Source of the DNA: Actinomadura sp. NAK00032
GTDB lineage: Bacteria; Actinomycetota; Actinomycetes; Streptosporangiales; Streptosporangiaceae
Length of the DNA: 64,000 nt
Reading direction: 5' to 3'
Assembly: GCF_013364275.1 (NCBI RefSeq)
Contig: NZ_CP054932.1
Span: 2,170,001-2,234,000, forward strand
This document shows, one piece after another, positions 47,277 to 55,952 of this stretch. The translations under genes were made by a program, and so were the position numbers. The notes under the pieces are model-generated. The model was not told the origin of the DNA and made no database searches. It worked only from the letters and a program-made list of their open reading frames with translations. Every line of letters begins with the position of its first letter. Position 1 is the stretch's first letter.

Positions 47277-48662
47277 GTGAACGACGTGGTCGGGTACATC
47301 CAGGCCGAACGGGACAAGTTCGTCGCCGATCTCAAGGAGTGGCTGGCGATCCCGTCCATCTCCGGGAACCCGGCGCACGCCGCCGACGTGCGCGACTCGG
47401 CCGCCTGGCTCGCCGCCTACCTGCGGAAGCAGGGCTTCCCGACCGTCGAGACGTGGGAGACGGGCGGCCTGCCCGCCGTCTTCGCCGAATGGCCCGCCGA
47501 CGACCCCGACGCCCCGGCCGTCGTCGTGTACGGCCACCACGACGTCCAGCCGGTCGAGCCGCTCGCCGAATGGGAGACCGACCCGTTCACGCCCGTCGAG
47601 AAGGGCGACCGGCTCATCGGGCGCGGCGCGTCCGACGACAAGGGCCAGGTCTTCTTCCACACGCTCGGCCTGCGCGCGCTGCTCGCCGCGACCGGCCGGC
47701 AGGCCCCGCCCGTGACCGTGAAACTGCTCGTCGAGGGCGAGGAGGAGTCGGGCTCGGTGCACTTCGCCGACCTGCTCCGCGCCCACCGCGACCGGCTCGC
47801 CTGCGACGCCGTCGTCATCAGCGACACCACGATGTGGGCGGCGGACGTCCCGTCCATGTGCACCGGGATGCGCGGGCTCACCGAAGCCGAGGTCACGCTG
47901 CGCGGCCCGTCCACCGACCTGCACTCCGGCTCGTTCGGCGGCGCCGTCCCGAACCCGCTGCACGCCATGGCGGCACTGCTCGCCGCCCTGCACGACGCCG
48001 ACGGCCGCGTCACCCTCCCCGGCTTCTACGACGACGTCGTCCCGCTGACCGACGAGGAGCGCGCGTCGTTCGCGCGCCTGCCGTTCGACGAGGCCGAGTG
48101 GCTCCGCACCGCCGGCGACAGCCGCGCCGCGCAGGGCGAGGAGGGCTACACCACCCTGGAGCGCATCTGGGCGCGCCCCACCGCCGAGATCAACGGCATG
48201 TGGGGCGGGCACACCGGGCCGGGCGGCAAGACGATCGTCCCGCGCGACGCGCACGCCAAGATCTCCTTCCGGCTCGTCGCCGGCCAGGACCCCCGCAAGG
48301 TCCAGGAGTCGTTCAAGGCGTGGGTCGCCGAGCACGCCCCGCCCGGCGTGGACGCCGAGGTGCGCTGCCCGGGCGGCGGCGTCCGCCCGTGCTTCTCGCC
48401 GATCGACTCGCCCGTCGTCGCCGCCGCGCGCCGCGCGATGGAGCGGGCGTTCGGCACCGAGGTGCTGTTCACCCGCGAGGGCGGCAGCGGCCCCGAGGCC
48501 GACCTCGCCGACATCCTGGACGCCCCGCTCGTCTTCGTCGCGGTCGGGCTGAACGGCGACCGCATCCACGCCCCCAACGAGAAGGTCGAGATCCCGCTGC
48601 TGCTCAAGGGCGCCGAGGCCGCCGCGCACCTGTGGGAAGAACTCGCCACCGCGCTGCGCTGA
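47277..48662 (+). CDS. M20/M28-type metallodipeptidase (ArgE/DapE/ACY1 family)
   Basis: The 461-residue enzyme has the two-zinc site: YGHHDVQP, GRGASDDKGQ, EGEEESGS and the C-terminal H in RIHAPNEKVEI. The dimerisation lid DLHSGSFGG is present, which places it with carnosinase-like dipeptidases (PM20D/CNDP type). It probably hydrolyses dipeptides in the cytoplasm. I choose the GTG at 47277, with AGGGG 7 nt upstream; ATGs at 47259 and 47271 are possible. It precedes nudC by 22 bp, so the two may be co-transcribed. Confidence 0.92.
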   Translation: MNDVVGYIQAERDKFVADLKEWLAIPSISGNPAHAADVRDSAAWLAAYLRKQGFPTVETWETGGLPAVFAEWPADDPDAPAVVVYGHHDVQPVEPLAEWETDPFTPVEKGDRLIGRGASDDKGQVFFHTLGLRALLAATGRQAPPVTVKLLVEGEEESGSVHFADLLRAHRDRLACDAVVISDTTMWAADVPSMCTGMRGLTEAEVTLRGPSTDLHSGSFGGAVPNPLHAMAALLAALHDADGRVTLPGFYDDVVPLTDEERASFARLPFDEAEWLRTAGDSRAAQGEEGYTTLERIWARPTAEINGMWGGHTGPGGKTIVPRDAHAKISFRLVAGQDPRKVQESFKAWVAEHAPPGVDAEVRCPGGGVRPCFSPIDSPVVAAARRAMERAFGTEVLFTREGGSGPEADLADILDAPLVFVAVGLNGDRIHAPNEKVEIPLLLKGAEAAAHLWEELATALR

Positions 48663-48684
48663 CATACCCGGGAGAGGAGCAGTT

Positions 48685-49596
48685 GTGACCGAAGCCCCAC
48701 TGGAGTGGCTCGCGCTCGCGCGCGGAACGCTCGACCGGGTCGCGTTGAACCGCCGCGACGACGCCTGGCTGGACGCCGCTTGGAACGATCCGCGCACCCG
48801 CGTCCTGGTCATCCGGGACGGGCGGTCCCTCGTGGTCTACGAGCCCAGCCCGGCGCTCGTCCTCGTCCCGCCCGCCCAGGCGCCGGACGGCGAGCGCTGG
48901 CTCCTCGGCGCGGACGACGACGGCACCGTGTACTTCGGCGTCTCCGGGCCGCTGCCCGCCATCGAGGGGGCCGAACCGGCCGGGCTGCGCCGCGTCGGCG
49001 CGCTCCTCGGCGACCGCGACTCCGGCCTGCTCACCCACGCCGTCGCGCTGGAGCACTGGCACGGCACCAACGGGTTCTGCCCGCGCTGCGGCACCCGGAC
49101 CCGGGTGGCGTCCGCCGGCCACGTGCGCGTCTGCCCGCAGGACGGCTCGCAGCACTTCCCGCGCGTCGACCCCGCCGTGATCATGCTGGTGACGGACGAG
49201 GACGACCGCATCCTGCTGGCCCGCGGCCCGCAGTGGCCCGCCGACCGCCGCTCGATCCTCGCCGGGTTCGTCGAGCCGGGCGAGTCGCTGGAGCAGGCCG
49301 TCGCGCGGGAGGTCAAGGAGGAGGTCGGGCTGCCCGTCCGGGACGTCCACTACCTGGGCAGCCAGCCGTGGCCGCTGCCGCAGAGCCTCATGCTCGGCTT
49401 CACCGCGCGCACGGACGCCGGCGTCCCGCTGAACCCCGACCCGGAGGAGATCCTGGACGCCGCCTGGTACACCCGCGACGAGCTGCGCGCCGCCATCGAC
49501 GCGGGCGAGATCGTCGCACCGGGCCCGCTGTCCATCGCCGCGCAGCTCATCATGCGCTGGTACGGCGGCGAACTCCCCAAGATGCCCGCCTTCTGA
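48685..49596 (+). CDS. nudC: NADH pyrophosphatase (NAD-capped RNA decapping) NudC
   Basis: The 303-residue protein has an N-terminal domain, a zinc ribbon, the Nudix box (GFVEPGESLEQAVAREVKEE, then VG) and the NudC-specific SQPWPLPQSLM motif. It cleaves NADH to NMNH and AMP and removes NAD caps from RNA. The zinc ribbon has CPRC followed by a single cysteine and CPQDGSQHFPR, so the fourth usual cysteine is an Asp. A strong GGGAGAGGAG site precedes the GTG start. Mycoredoxin is convergent across a terminator, as in M. tuberculosis Rv3199c/Rv3198A. Confidence 0.92.
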   Translation: MTEAPLEWLALARGTLDRVALNRRDDAWLDAAWNDPRTRVLVIRDGRSLVVYEPSPALVLVPPAQAPDGERWLLGADDDGTVYFGVSGPLPAIEGAEPAGLRRVGALLGDRDSGLLTHAVALEHWHGTNGFCPRCGTRTRVASAGHVRVCPQDGSQHFPRVDPAVIMLVTDEDDRILLARGPQWPADRRSILAGFVEPGESLEQAVAREVKEEVGLPVRDVHYLGSQPWPLPQSLMLGFTARTDAGVPLNPDPEEILDAAWYTRDELRAAIDAGEIVAPGPLSIAAQLIMRWYGGELPKMPAF

Positions 49597-49604
49597 CATG
49601 CCGA

Positions 49605-49630
49605 GGCCCGCCGACCGCGGTCGGCGGGCC
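49605..49630. terminator. bidirectional terminator between nudC and mycoredoxin
   Basis: GGCCCGCCGACCG and its exact complement form an uninterrupted 26-bp palindrome between two convergent genes. Confidence 0.8.
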
Positions 49631-49644
49631 CGCTCCGCGACGGT

Positions 49645-49914
49645 CTAGGCGGTCTTCGCGATCTCCGCCAGGCGGCGCTTGACCTCCTTGGCGCTCGGGT
49701 TGGTCGCGGCCGTGCCGTCGGGGTAGACGATGGTGGGGACGGTCTGGTTTCCGCCGTTGACGCTCATGACGAAGTCGGCGGCCTCGGGGTCGCGCTCGAT
49801 GTCGACCTCGACCATCTCGATGCCGTCCCGCGCGAGCTGGCTCTTCAGCCGGCGGCAGAACCCGCACCAGGACGTCGTGTACATGGTGAGCTGGCCGGTC
49901 GTCGGCGTCGCCAT
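49645..49914 (-). CDS. mrx1: mycoredoxin (glutaredoxin-like)
   Basis: The 89-residue protein begins MATPTTGQLTMYTTSWCGFC, with the redox pair CGFC at residues 17-20. A TVPT cis-proline site and a KEVKRRLAEIA end complete the thioredoxin fold. Mycoredoxin-1 reduces protein-mycothiol mixed disulfides, for example on peroxidases, and depends on Mtr. The ATG at 49914 has GAGGAG 11 nt upstream. It is placed between nudC and uvrD2 exactly as in mycobacteria and is divergent from uvrD2. Confidence 0.92.
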   Translation of the reverse strand: MATPTTGQLTMYTTSWCGFCRRLKSQLARDGIEMVEVDIERDPEAADFVMSVNGGNQTVPTIVYPDGTAATNPSAKEVKRRLAEIAKTA

Positions 49915-50047
49915 CGCTTCGTGGTCTCCTCGTTCGTTCGGACAGTCCGTGCCTACCGCAGAACAGTAGACAGCCCTCCGGCATTCCTGGTTGTCCACAG
50001 GCGGCGTATCGGCTGATGCACGTGGGACGGGCTGCGAGTATGGGGGC

Positions 50048-52114
50048 ATGTTGGCTGAGTCGGTGCTGGAGGGACTCGACCCCGAACAGCGGGCGGTCGC
50101 CGAGGCGGTGCAGGGGCCGGTGTGCGTTCTCGCGGGCGCCGGGACGGGCAAGACCAGGGCCATCACGCACCGGATCGCCTACGCGACGCTGACCGGTGTC
50201 GTCACGCCGCAGCGGGTGCTCGCCGTGACGTTCACCACGCGCGCGGCGGGGGAGCTGCGCAGCCGGCTCCGGCAGCTCGGCGCGCCCGGCGTGCAGGCCC
50301 GCACGTTCCACGCAGCGGCGCTGCGGCAGCTGAGCTACTTCTGGCCGCGGGTCATCGGCGGCGAGGCGCCCAAGATCGTCGACTCGAAGATCGCGCTGGT
50401 CGCGGACGCGGCGCGCGCGTGCCGGCTGTCGTTCGCGCGCACCGAGCTGCGCGACCTCGCGGGCGAGATCGAATGGGCGAAGGTCACCCAGCACCGCCCC
50501 GAGGACTACCCCGCCGCCGTGGCCAAGGCCGACCGCAAGCCGCCCGCCGACGTCGTGGACGTGGCCCGCGTCTACGCGATGTACGAGCAGCTCAGGCGGG
50601 AGCGCAACCTGCTCGACTTCGAGGGGATGCTGGAGCTGACCGCCGCCGTCCTCACCGAGCACCGGGAGGTCGCGAACCAGGTCCGCGAGCAGTACCGGTA
50701 CTTCGTGGTGGACGAGTTCCAGGACGTCAACCCGCTGCAGAAGATGCTGCTCGACACCTGGCTCGGCGACCGCGACGACCTGTGCGTCGTCGGCGACCCC
50801 AACCAGACGATCTACTCCTTCACCGGCGCGTCCCCGTCCCACCTGCTCGACTTCACCCGCGAGCACCCCGGCGCGAAGGTCGTCAAGCTCGTCCGCGACT
50901 ACCGGTCGACGCCGCAGGTCGTCCGGCTGGCCAACGGCGTGATCGGGCAGGCCCGCGGCGCCCGGCACAAGCTGGAGCTGCTGGCCCAGCGCGCGGACGG
51001 CCCCGACCCGGTGTTCAACGAGTACGACGACGAGGTCGCCGAGGCCGACGACGCCGCCCGGCAGGCCCGCAAGCTGATCGACGAGGGCGTCCCCGCGCGG
51101 GAGATCGCGATCCTGTTCCGCATCAACGCGCAGTCCGAGACCTACGAGTCGGCGCTCGCGGCGGCGGGCGTCCCGTACGTGCTGCGCGGCGCGGAGCGGT
51201 TCTTCGAGCGGCCCGAGGTGCGCGAGGCGGTGGTCCGGCTGCGCGGCGCGGCGCGGGCGGGCGCCGACCCCGAGACCGACGGGATGGGGCTGATCCAGAC
51301 CGTCCGGCACGTCCTGTCGGGGGCCGGGTTCACCGACCAGCCGCCCGAGGGCGCGGGCGCGGCCCGCGCGCGCTGGGAGTCGCTCGCCGCGCTCGCCCAG
51401 CTCGCCGAGGACATGGCCGCCGACAACCCCAAGGCCGCGCTCGCCGACTTCGTCGCCGAACTGGAGGAGCGCGCCGCCGCGCAGCACGCGCCGCCGCTGG
51501 AGGGCGTCACGCTCGCGTCGCTGCACGCCGCCAAGGGCCTGGAGTGGGACGCGGTCTTCCTCGTCGGCCTGGCCGAGGGCACGCTCCCCATCATCTACGC
51601 CAAGACGCCCGCCCAGATCGAGGAGGAGCGCCGCCTCCTCTACGTCGGGGTGACGCGCGCCCGCGTCCACCTGGCGCTGTCGTGGGCGCTGTCGCGCTCG
51701 CCCGGCGGATCGCAGACGCGCCGCCCGTCCCGCTTCCTGGACGGCCTGACCGGCAAGACCACCACGCACACGCCGCCCCGCGCCGACCGCTCCAAGCGCC
51801 GCCCCGCCAAGGGCCCGCAGCCGTGCCGCGTCTGCGGCCGCCCGCTGACCGCCGCCGTCGAGCGCAAGCTCGGCCGCTGCGAGGACTGCCCGTCCGAGCT
51901 GAACGAGGAGGTCCTCCTCGCCCTGAAGGACTGGCGCGCCGAGGTCGCCGCCGAGCAGAAGATCCCCGCCTACGTCGTGTTCACCGACGCCACCCTCCAG
52001 GCGATCGCCGAGCACGCCCCCGACTCCCTGGAGGACCTGGCCCGCATCCCGGGCGTCGGCAAGGTCAAACTCGACCGCTACGGCGACACCGTCCTCACCC
52101 TCTGCGGCCACTGA
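50048..52114 (+). CDS. uvrD2: ATP-dependent DNA helicase UvrD2
   Basis: The 688-residue protein has all SF1 motifs: GAGTGKTRAI, TFTTRAAGELRSRL, VVDEFQDVNPLQ, GDPNQTIYSFTG, LVRDYRS, LHAAKGLEWD and VGVTRAR. The UvrD2 signature follows: a tetracysteine zinc motif (CRVCGRPLT... RCEDCP) and a C-terminal HRDC domain (PAYVVFTDATLQAIAEH). In mycobacteria UvrD2 is a 3'-5' helicase with these two extra modules. The ATG at 50048 gives MLAESVLEGLDPEQ, typical for the family. It is read away from mycoredoxin. Confidence 0.95.
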   Translation: MLAESVLEGLDPEQRAVAEAVQGPVCVLAGAGTGKTRAITHRIAYATLTGVVTPQRVLAVTFTTRAAGELRSRLRQLGAPGVQARTFHAAALRQLSYFWPRVIGGEAPKIVDSKIALVADAARACRLSFARTELRDLAGEIEWAKVTQHRPEDYPAAVAKADRKPPADVVDVARVYAMYEQLRRERNLLDFEGMLELTAAVLTEHREVANQVREQYRYFVVDEFQDVNPLQKMLLDTWLGDRDDLCVVGDPNQTIYSFTGASPSHLLDFTREHPGAKVVKLVRDYRSTPQVVRLANGVIGQARGARHKLELLAQRADGPDPVFNEYDDEVAEADDAARQARKLIDEGVPAREIAILFRINAQSETYESALAAAGVPYVLRGAERFFERPEVREAVVRLRGAARAGADPETDGMGLIQTVRHVLSGAGFTDQPPEGAGAARARWESLAALAQLAEDMAADNPKAALADFVAELEERAAAQHAPPLEGVTLASLHAAKGLEWDAVFLVGLAEGTLPIIYAKTPAQIEEERRLLYVGVTRARVHLALSWALSRSPGGSQTRRPSRFLDGLTGKTTTHTPPRADRSKRRPAKGPQPCRVCGRPLTAAVERKLGRCEDCPSELNEEVLLALKDWRAEVAAEQKIPAYVVFTDATLQAIAEHAPDSLEDLARIPGVGKVKLDRYGDTVLTLCGH

Positions 52115-52229
52115 CCCCCGAAGCGCGGCACCCGGCCGGTGAGATTCGGGTCACGGGTGTATAGCGGACGAGCCGGTGCCTCGGGGGTGAGATCCCGGTC
52201 ACTGGGGCGGATACGGAAGACTGGCCGCC

Positions 52230-53105
52230 GTGAAGGAATCGCTGAAGGCCCTGCTGGACCTGCTCGACCTCGAACAGATCGAGAACGACATCTTCCGCGG
52301 CCGCAGCCCCGAGGAGCGGCGGCAGCGCGTCTTCGGTGGCCAGGTGGCCGGGCAGGCGCTCGTCGCCGCCGGGCGCACCGTGCCCGCGAACCGGCCCGTG
52401 CACTCGCTGCACGCCTACTTCATCCGGCCCGGCGACCCGCTCGTCCCGATCGTCTACACCGTCGACCGGGTGCGGGACGGGCGGTCGTTCACGACGCGCC
52501 GGGTCATGGCCGTCCAGCACGGCCAAGCGATCTTCACGCTGTCGGCGTCGTTCCAGATCGCCGAGGACGGGCCGTTCCACCAGGCCCCCATGCCCGACGC
52601 GCCCTCCCCCGAGACGCTGCCGGACGGCCTGGAGCGGCTGACGCCGGTGTTCGGCGAGGTCGGCGCGCGCGAGTTCGTCTCCCGGCGCCCCTTCGACATC
52701 CGGCACGCGACGCCGCTGACCTGGGAGGCGGCGAAGGACCCGGCACTCGCCACCCCCGAGTCGAAGGTGTGGCTGAAGGTGGACGGCGACCTGCCGGACG
52801 ACCCGCTGCTGCACGTCTGCCTCATGACCTACGCCTCGGACATGACGCTGCTCGACACCGTCCTGCTCAATCACGGCCTTGCCTGGGGCGACAAGCGGAC
52901 GATGGGCGCCAGCCTCGACCACGCGATGTGGTTCCACCGGCCGTTCCGCGCCGACGACTGGCTGCTGTACTACCAGGACACGCCGTTCGCCGGCGGCGCC
53001 CGCGGCCTCGCCCGCGGCCAGGTGTTCACCCGGGAGGGCGAGCTGGTCGTCTCCGTCATGCAGGAGGGCCTCGTCCGCGTCTCCGACGGCGAGCGCAAGC
53101 GCTGA
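52230..53105 (+). CDS. tesB: acyl-CoA thioesterase II (TesB)
   Basis: The 291-residue double hot-dog protein has FRGRSPEERRQRVFGGQVAG at its start and the second hot-dog with LDHAMWFHRPFRADDWLLY. The catalytic Asp of the second domain lies in SLDHAMWF. It hydrolyses medium and long acyl-CoAs. The start is a GTG at 52230. A response regulator follows after 19 bp, but a functional link is not evident. Confidence 0.92.
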   Translation: MKESLKALLDLLDLEQIENDIFRGRSPEERRQRVFGGQVAGQALVAAGRTVPANRPVHSLHAYFIRPGDPLVPIVYTVDRVRDGRSFTTRRVMAVQHGQAIFTLSASFQIAEDGPFHQAPMPDAPSPETLPDGLERLTPVFGEVGAREFVSRRPFDIRHATPLTWEAAKDPALATPESKVWLKVDGDLPDDPLLHVCLMTYASDMTLLDTVLLNHGLAWGDKRTMGASLDHAMWFHRPFRADDWLLYYQDTPFAGGARGLARGQVFTREGELVVSVMQEGLVRVSDGERKR

Positions 53106-53124
53106 CCGCGGCGGGGCCACACCG

Positions 53125-53730
53125 TTGATCAGGGTGCTGCTGGCGGAGGACGTGCGGATCCTGCGTGAGGCGCTGGCCGACCTCCTCGACCGGGAGGACG
53201 ACGTCGAGGTCGTCGCGCAGGTGGCGGCCGGGGACGCGATCGTCGCCGCCGCCCTGCGCACCGCGCCGGACGTCGCCGTGCTCGACATCGAGCTGCCCGG
53301 CCTGGACGGCGTCAGCGCGGCGGCGGAACTGGCCCGGCAGCTGCCCGGCTGCCGCGTGCTGATCCTGACCGGGATCGGCCGGCCGGGGACGCTGCGGCGC
53401 GCGATGGCGGCCGGGGTCGCCGGGTTCATGGTGAAGGACAGCGCGCCCGGCGAGCTGGTGGCCGCCGTCCGCACCGTCGCCGCCGGCGGCCGCGTCGTCG
53501 ACCCGCAGCTGGCGTTCGCCGCGCTCGACGCCCCGGACTGCCCGCTCACCGACCGCGAGGTGGAGGTGCTGCGGCTGACCGCGTCCGGTGCGGAGCCGCC
53601 GCAGATCGCCGCCCGGATCGGGCTGTCCTACGGCACCGTCCGCAACTACCTCGCGTCAGCGGTGACCAAGCTGGGCGCCCGCAACCGGGTCGACGCCATC
53701 CGCATCGCCACCGAGGCGGGCTGGATCTGA
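53125..53730 (+). CDS. NarL/FixJ-family response regulator
   Basis: The 201-residue protein has a receiver with Asp8-Asp9-like acid pocket (LLAEDVRIL), phospho-Asp54 (AVLDIELPG), the Thr (LILTG) and the Lys (FMVKDSAPG). A LuxR helix-turn-helix follows (LTDREVEVLRLTASGAEPPQ). A TTG at 53125 is the start I use, with a GGCGGGG upstream. Its partner kinase is the convergent gene on the other strand, whose last 25 codons overlap the end of this gene. Confidence 0.9.
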   Translation: MIRVLLAEDVRILREALADLLDREDDVEVVAQVAAGDAIVAAALRTAPDVAVLDIELPGLDGVSAAAELARQLPGCRVLILTGIGRPGTLRRAMAAGVAGFMVKDSAPGELVAAVRTVAAGGRVVDPQLAFAALDAPDCPLTDREVEVLRLTASGAEPPQIAARIGLSYGTVRNYLASAVTKLGARNRVDAIRIATEAGWI

Positions 53731-55830
53731 CGGGCCGGCCGGCATCTCGACGGTGAGGGTGAACCGGCCGTCCGCGTGCACGACGGTCAGCGCGCCGCCC
53801 GCCTCGGCGGCGCGCGAGCGGAGGTTGGCCAGCCCCGTCCCGGCCGGACCCGTGCCGGGACGGGGAGCGCCGTCGTTGGAGACGCGGAGCCGGGCGGGCG
53901 TGATCGCGATCTCGCAGCGCCGCGCCCGCGCGTGCCGGACCACGTTCGTCACCGACTCCCGCAGCACGACGGCGAACAGGGCCGCGATCTCCGCCGGCGG
54001 CTCCGCGACCGTGACGCCGACCCGTGCCCCGGCCGCGTCCAGCAGGTCCCGCGCGCTCTCGACCTCGGCGGCGAGCCGCAGCGGGGCGGGGTCCGCGCCG
54101 ATGGAGCGGACCGTCGCCAGCGCCGCGCCCGCCAGCTCGGCCAGCCGCGCGCCGTCCGCCGGGCCCGCCGCGATCGCGCCCCGGATGATGATCGCCGACA
54201 GCTGCGAGCCGAGCAGGTCGTGGACGTCCCGCGCGATCCGCAGCCGCTCGCGGAGCACGGACGTGCGGACCAGCTCGCGGCGCGCCCGGTCCAGCCGGGC
54301 CGCCGCGACCGGCAGCCGGCCCAGCGCGTGGACCGAGATCATGAAGCCCGCCGAGGCGAGCAGGCTCAGCAGCACCACCGCCGGCGGACGCGCGCCGTAC
54401 AGCAGCGGGAACGGCATCAGCAGCAGCGCGGCGGCCGCCGCCCACGACCAGGGCGGCCGCACGTTCAGCAGCACCACGCCCGCGACCAGCCCGCCGTACG
54501 TCGCGGGCAGCCCGCCGTAGTCCGCCGGGACGAGCGGCCCCGCGACGGCGAACGCGGCCAGGACCAGCACGATCTGGGCCGGGAGCGCCCAGCGCCGCGG
54601 CCGGGCCTCGCCGCGCGGCAGCACGTGGTACAGCTGCAGCGCCGCGACCAGCGGCAGCGCGACCGCGGCCACCGCCAGCCGCGCCGGGTCCACGGTGACG
54701 CCCGCGTCCCGCGCCATCACCACGCTGGCCGCGACCGTGCCGAGATGGTCCAGCTCCAGGACCAGCAGGACGGCGAAGGCCAGCCACGGCGCCGCGCTGA
54801 CCGGGCCGCCCGCCCAGGCCCGCGCCCGCGGGATCTCCGCCTCCACGGCGGGTCCGGTGGCGAGCCGCCCGCCGAGCCCGGCGATCTCGGCGGCCGAGGC
54901 CGCCAGCGGCTCCGCGAACGGCGGCACGGGACCGGAGAAGGCCACCCGCAGCCGCTCGGGCCCGCCGGGGCCCGTACGGCACTCGATCACGCACCCGTCG
55001 GGGCGGCCGTCCCGCAGCGCCGCCACCACGGTGCGGCGCAGCACCCCGGCCAGCGCCGCGTCGGCCCGGGGCGCGGACGGCGCGGCGGCGTCCGCCTCGA
55101 CGCGCACCGGCACGCCGGACGCCGCGAGTACCGTCCGCGCCGCCTCGATCTCGGCGGTGAGGGACCGGTCCCGGTAGTCGTCGGCGACCGACCGGGCGCG
55201 GGCCAGCGCCGCCCGCGCCGCCGCCGTGATCTCGGCCGGGTCGGCGGACGCCGCAGCGGCCGACAGCCGCCGCCCCAGCTCGGCGCGCAGGCCGCGCGCG
55301 ATCCGCAGCCGCTCCCCGGCGGCACGCCGGGCGGCCAGTTCGGCGCGGGTGGCCTCCAGCGCGCGGACCAGATGCCCGAGCCGTGCCAGGGCGAGGAACT
55401 GGAGCCCGCCGGTGAGCGTCACCACGGCGGCCCACGCGGCGTATCCCGCGTCGGCGCCGGGCAGCCACACCGCCCTGATCGCGAACTCGGCGGCCACGAT
55501 GGAGGCGGCGGCCGGCCGGCGCGCGCGGGCCGGCGCGGCGAGCAGCAGCACCGACGCCATGAGCAGCGGCGACGCCGGCCGCCAGGCGCCGCCGAGGACG
55601 AGCAGCGGCGCGTACGCCAGCACCGCCTGCGCCGTGAGGTTGCCGAGCGAGCCGCGCCAGGCCAGCGCCCGCGCCTGCAGGACGCCGAGGGCGACCGCCG
55701 CGCCCGTCCCGGCGAGCAGCGCCGCCGTTCCGGGCGGGCCGCCGGGGCCGGGAAACACCCACATCACCAGGATCCGGTACGTCCAGAACAGGACGATCCC
55801 GGCGAAGAGGGGCAGGCGGCTGTCGCGCAT
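53656..55830 (-). CDS. sensor histidine kinase with a duplicated, phospho-His-less first kinase module
   Basis: The 724-residue protein holds two kinase-like halves. The first has about five membrane helices, then RIARGLRAELGRRL near residue 180, where the HisKA_3 His is an Arg, and a degenerate ATPase-like region. The second half has about six further helices and an active-type RIARDVHDLLGSQL (His near 536), N-box RESVTNVVRHA and GTGLANLRSRAAEAGG. Both halves have similar length. It looks like a tandem duplication, with the front copy now a sensor or pseudokinase. It is convergent with the response regulator, with a 75-bp overlap. Confidence 0.85.
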   Translation of the reverse strand: MRDSRLPLFAGIVLFWTYRILVMWVFPGPGGPPGTAALLAGTGAAVALGVLQARALAWRGSLGNLTAQAVLAYAPLLVLGGAWRPASPLLMASVLLLAAPARARRPAAASIVAAEFAIRAVWLPGADAGYAAWAAVVTLTGGLQFLALARLGHLVRALEATRAELAARRAAGERLRIARGLRAELGRRLSAAAASADPAEITAAARAALARARSVADDYRDRSLTAEIEAARTVLAASGVPVRVEADAAAPSAPRADAALAGVLRRTVVAALRDGRPDGCVIECRTGPGGPERLRVAFSGPVPPFAEPLAASAAEIAGLGGRLATGPAVEAEIPRARAWAGGPVSAAPWLAFAVLLVLELDHLGTVAASVVMARDAGVTVDPARLAVAAVALPLVAALQLYHVLPRGEARPRRWALPAQIVLVLAAFAVAGPLVPADYGGLPATYGGLVAGVVLLNVRPPWSWAAAAALLLMPFPLLYGARPPAVVLLSLLASAGFMISVHALGRLPVAAARLDRARRELVRTSVLRERLRIARDVHDLLGSQLSAIIIRGAIAAGPADGARLAELAGAALATVRSIGADPAPLRLAAEVESARDLLDAAGARVGVTVAEPPAEIAALFAVVLRESVTNVVRHARARRCEIAITPARLRVSNDGAPRPGTGPAGTGLANLRSRAAEAGGALTVVHADGRFTLTVEMPAGPSDPARLGGDADGVDPVAGAQLGHR

Positions 55831-55952
55831 GGCGGCAATTATGCAATCTGCACGTCAGCGGCCTGCGGACCGCAGCCCGACCCGTGCACCAGGCACTACT
55901 CCCGCGCGCCGCCGCTCAGCAGACTCGGAGTACCGAACGAGGAGGGGCTCCG

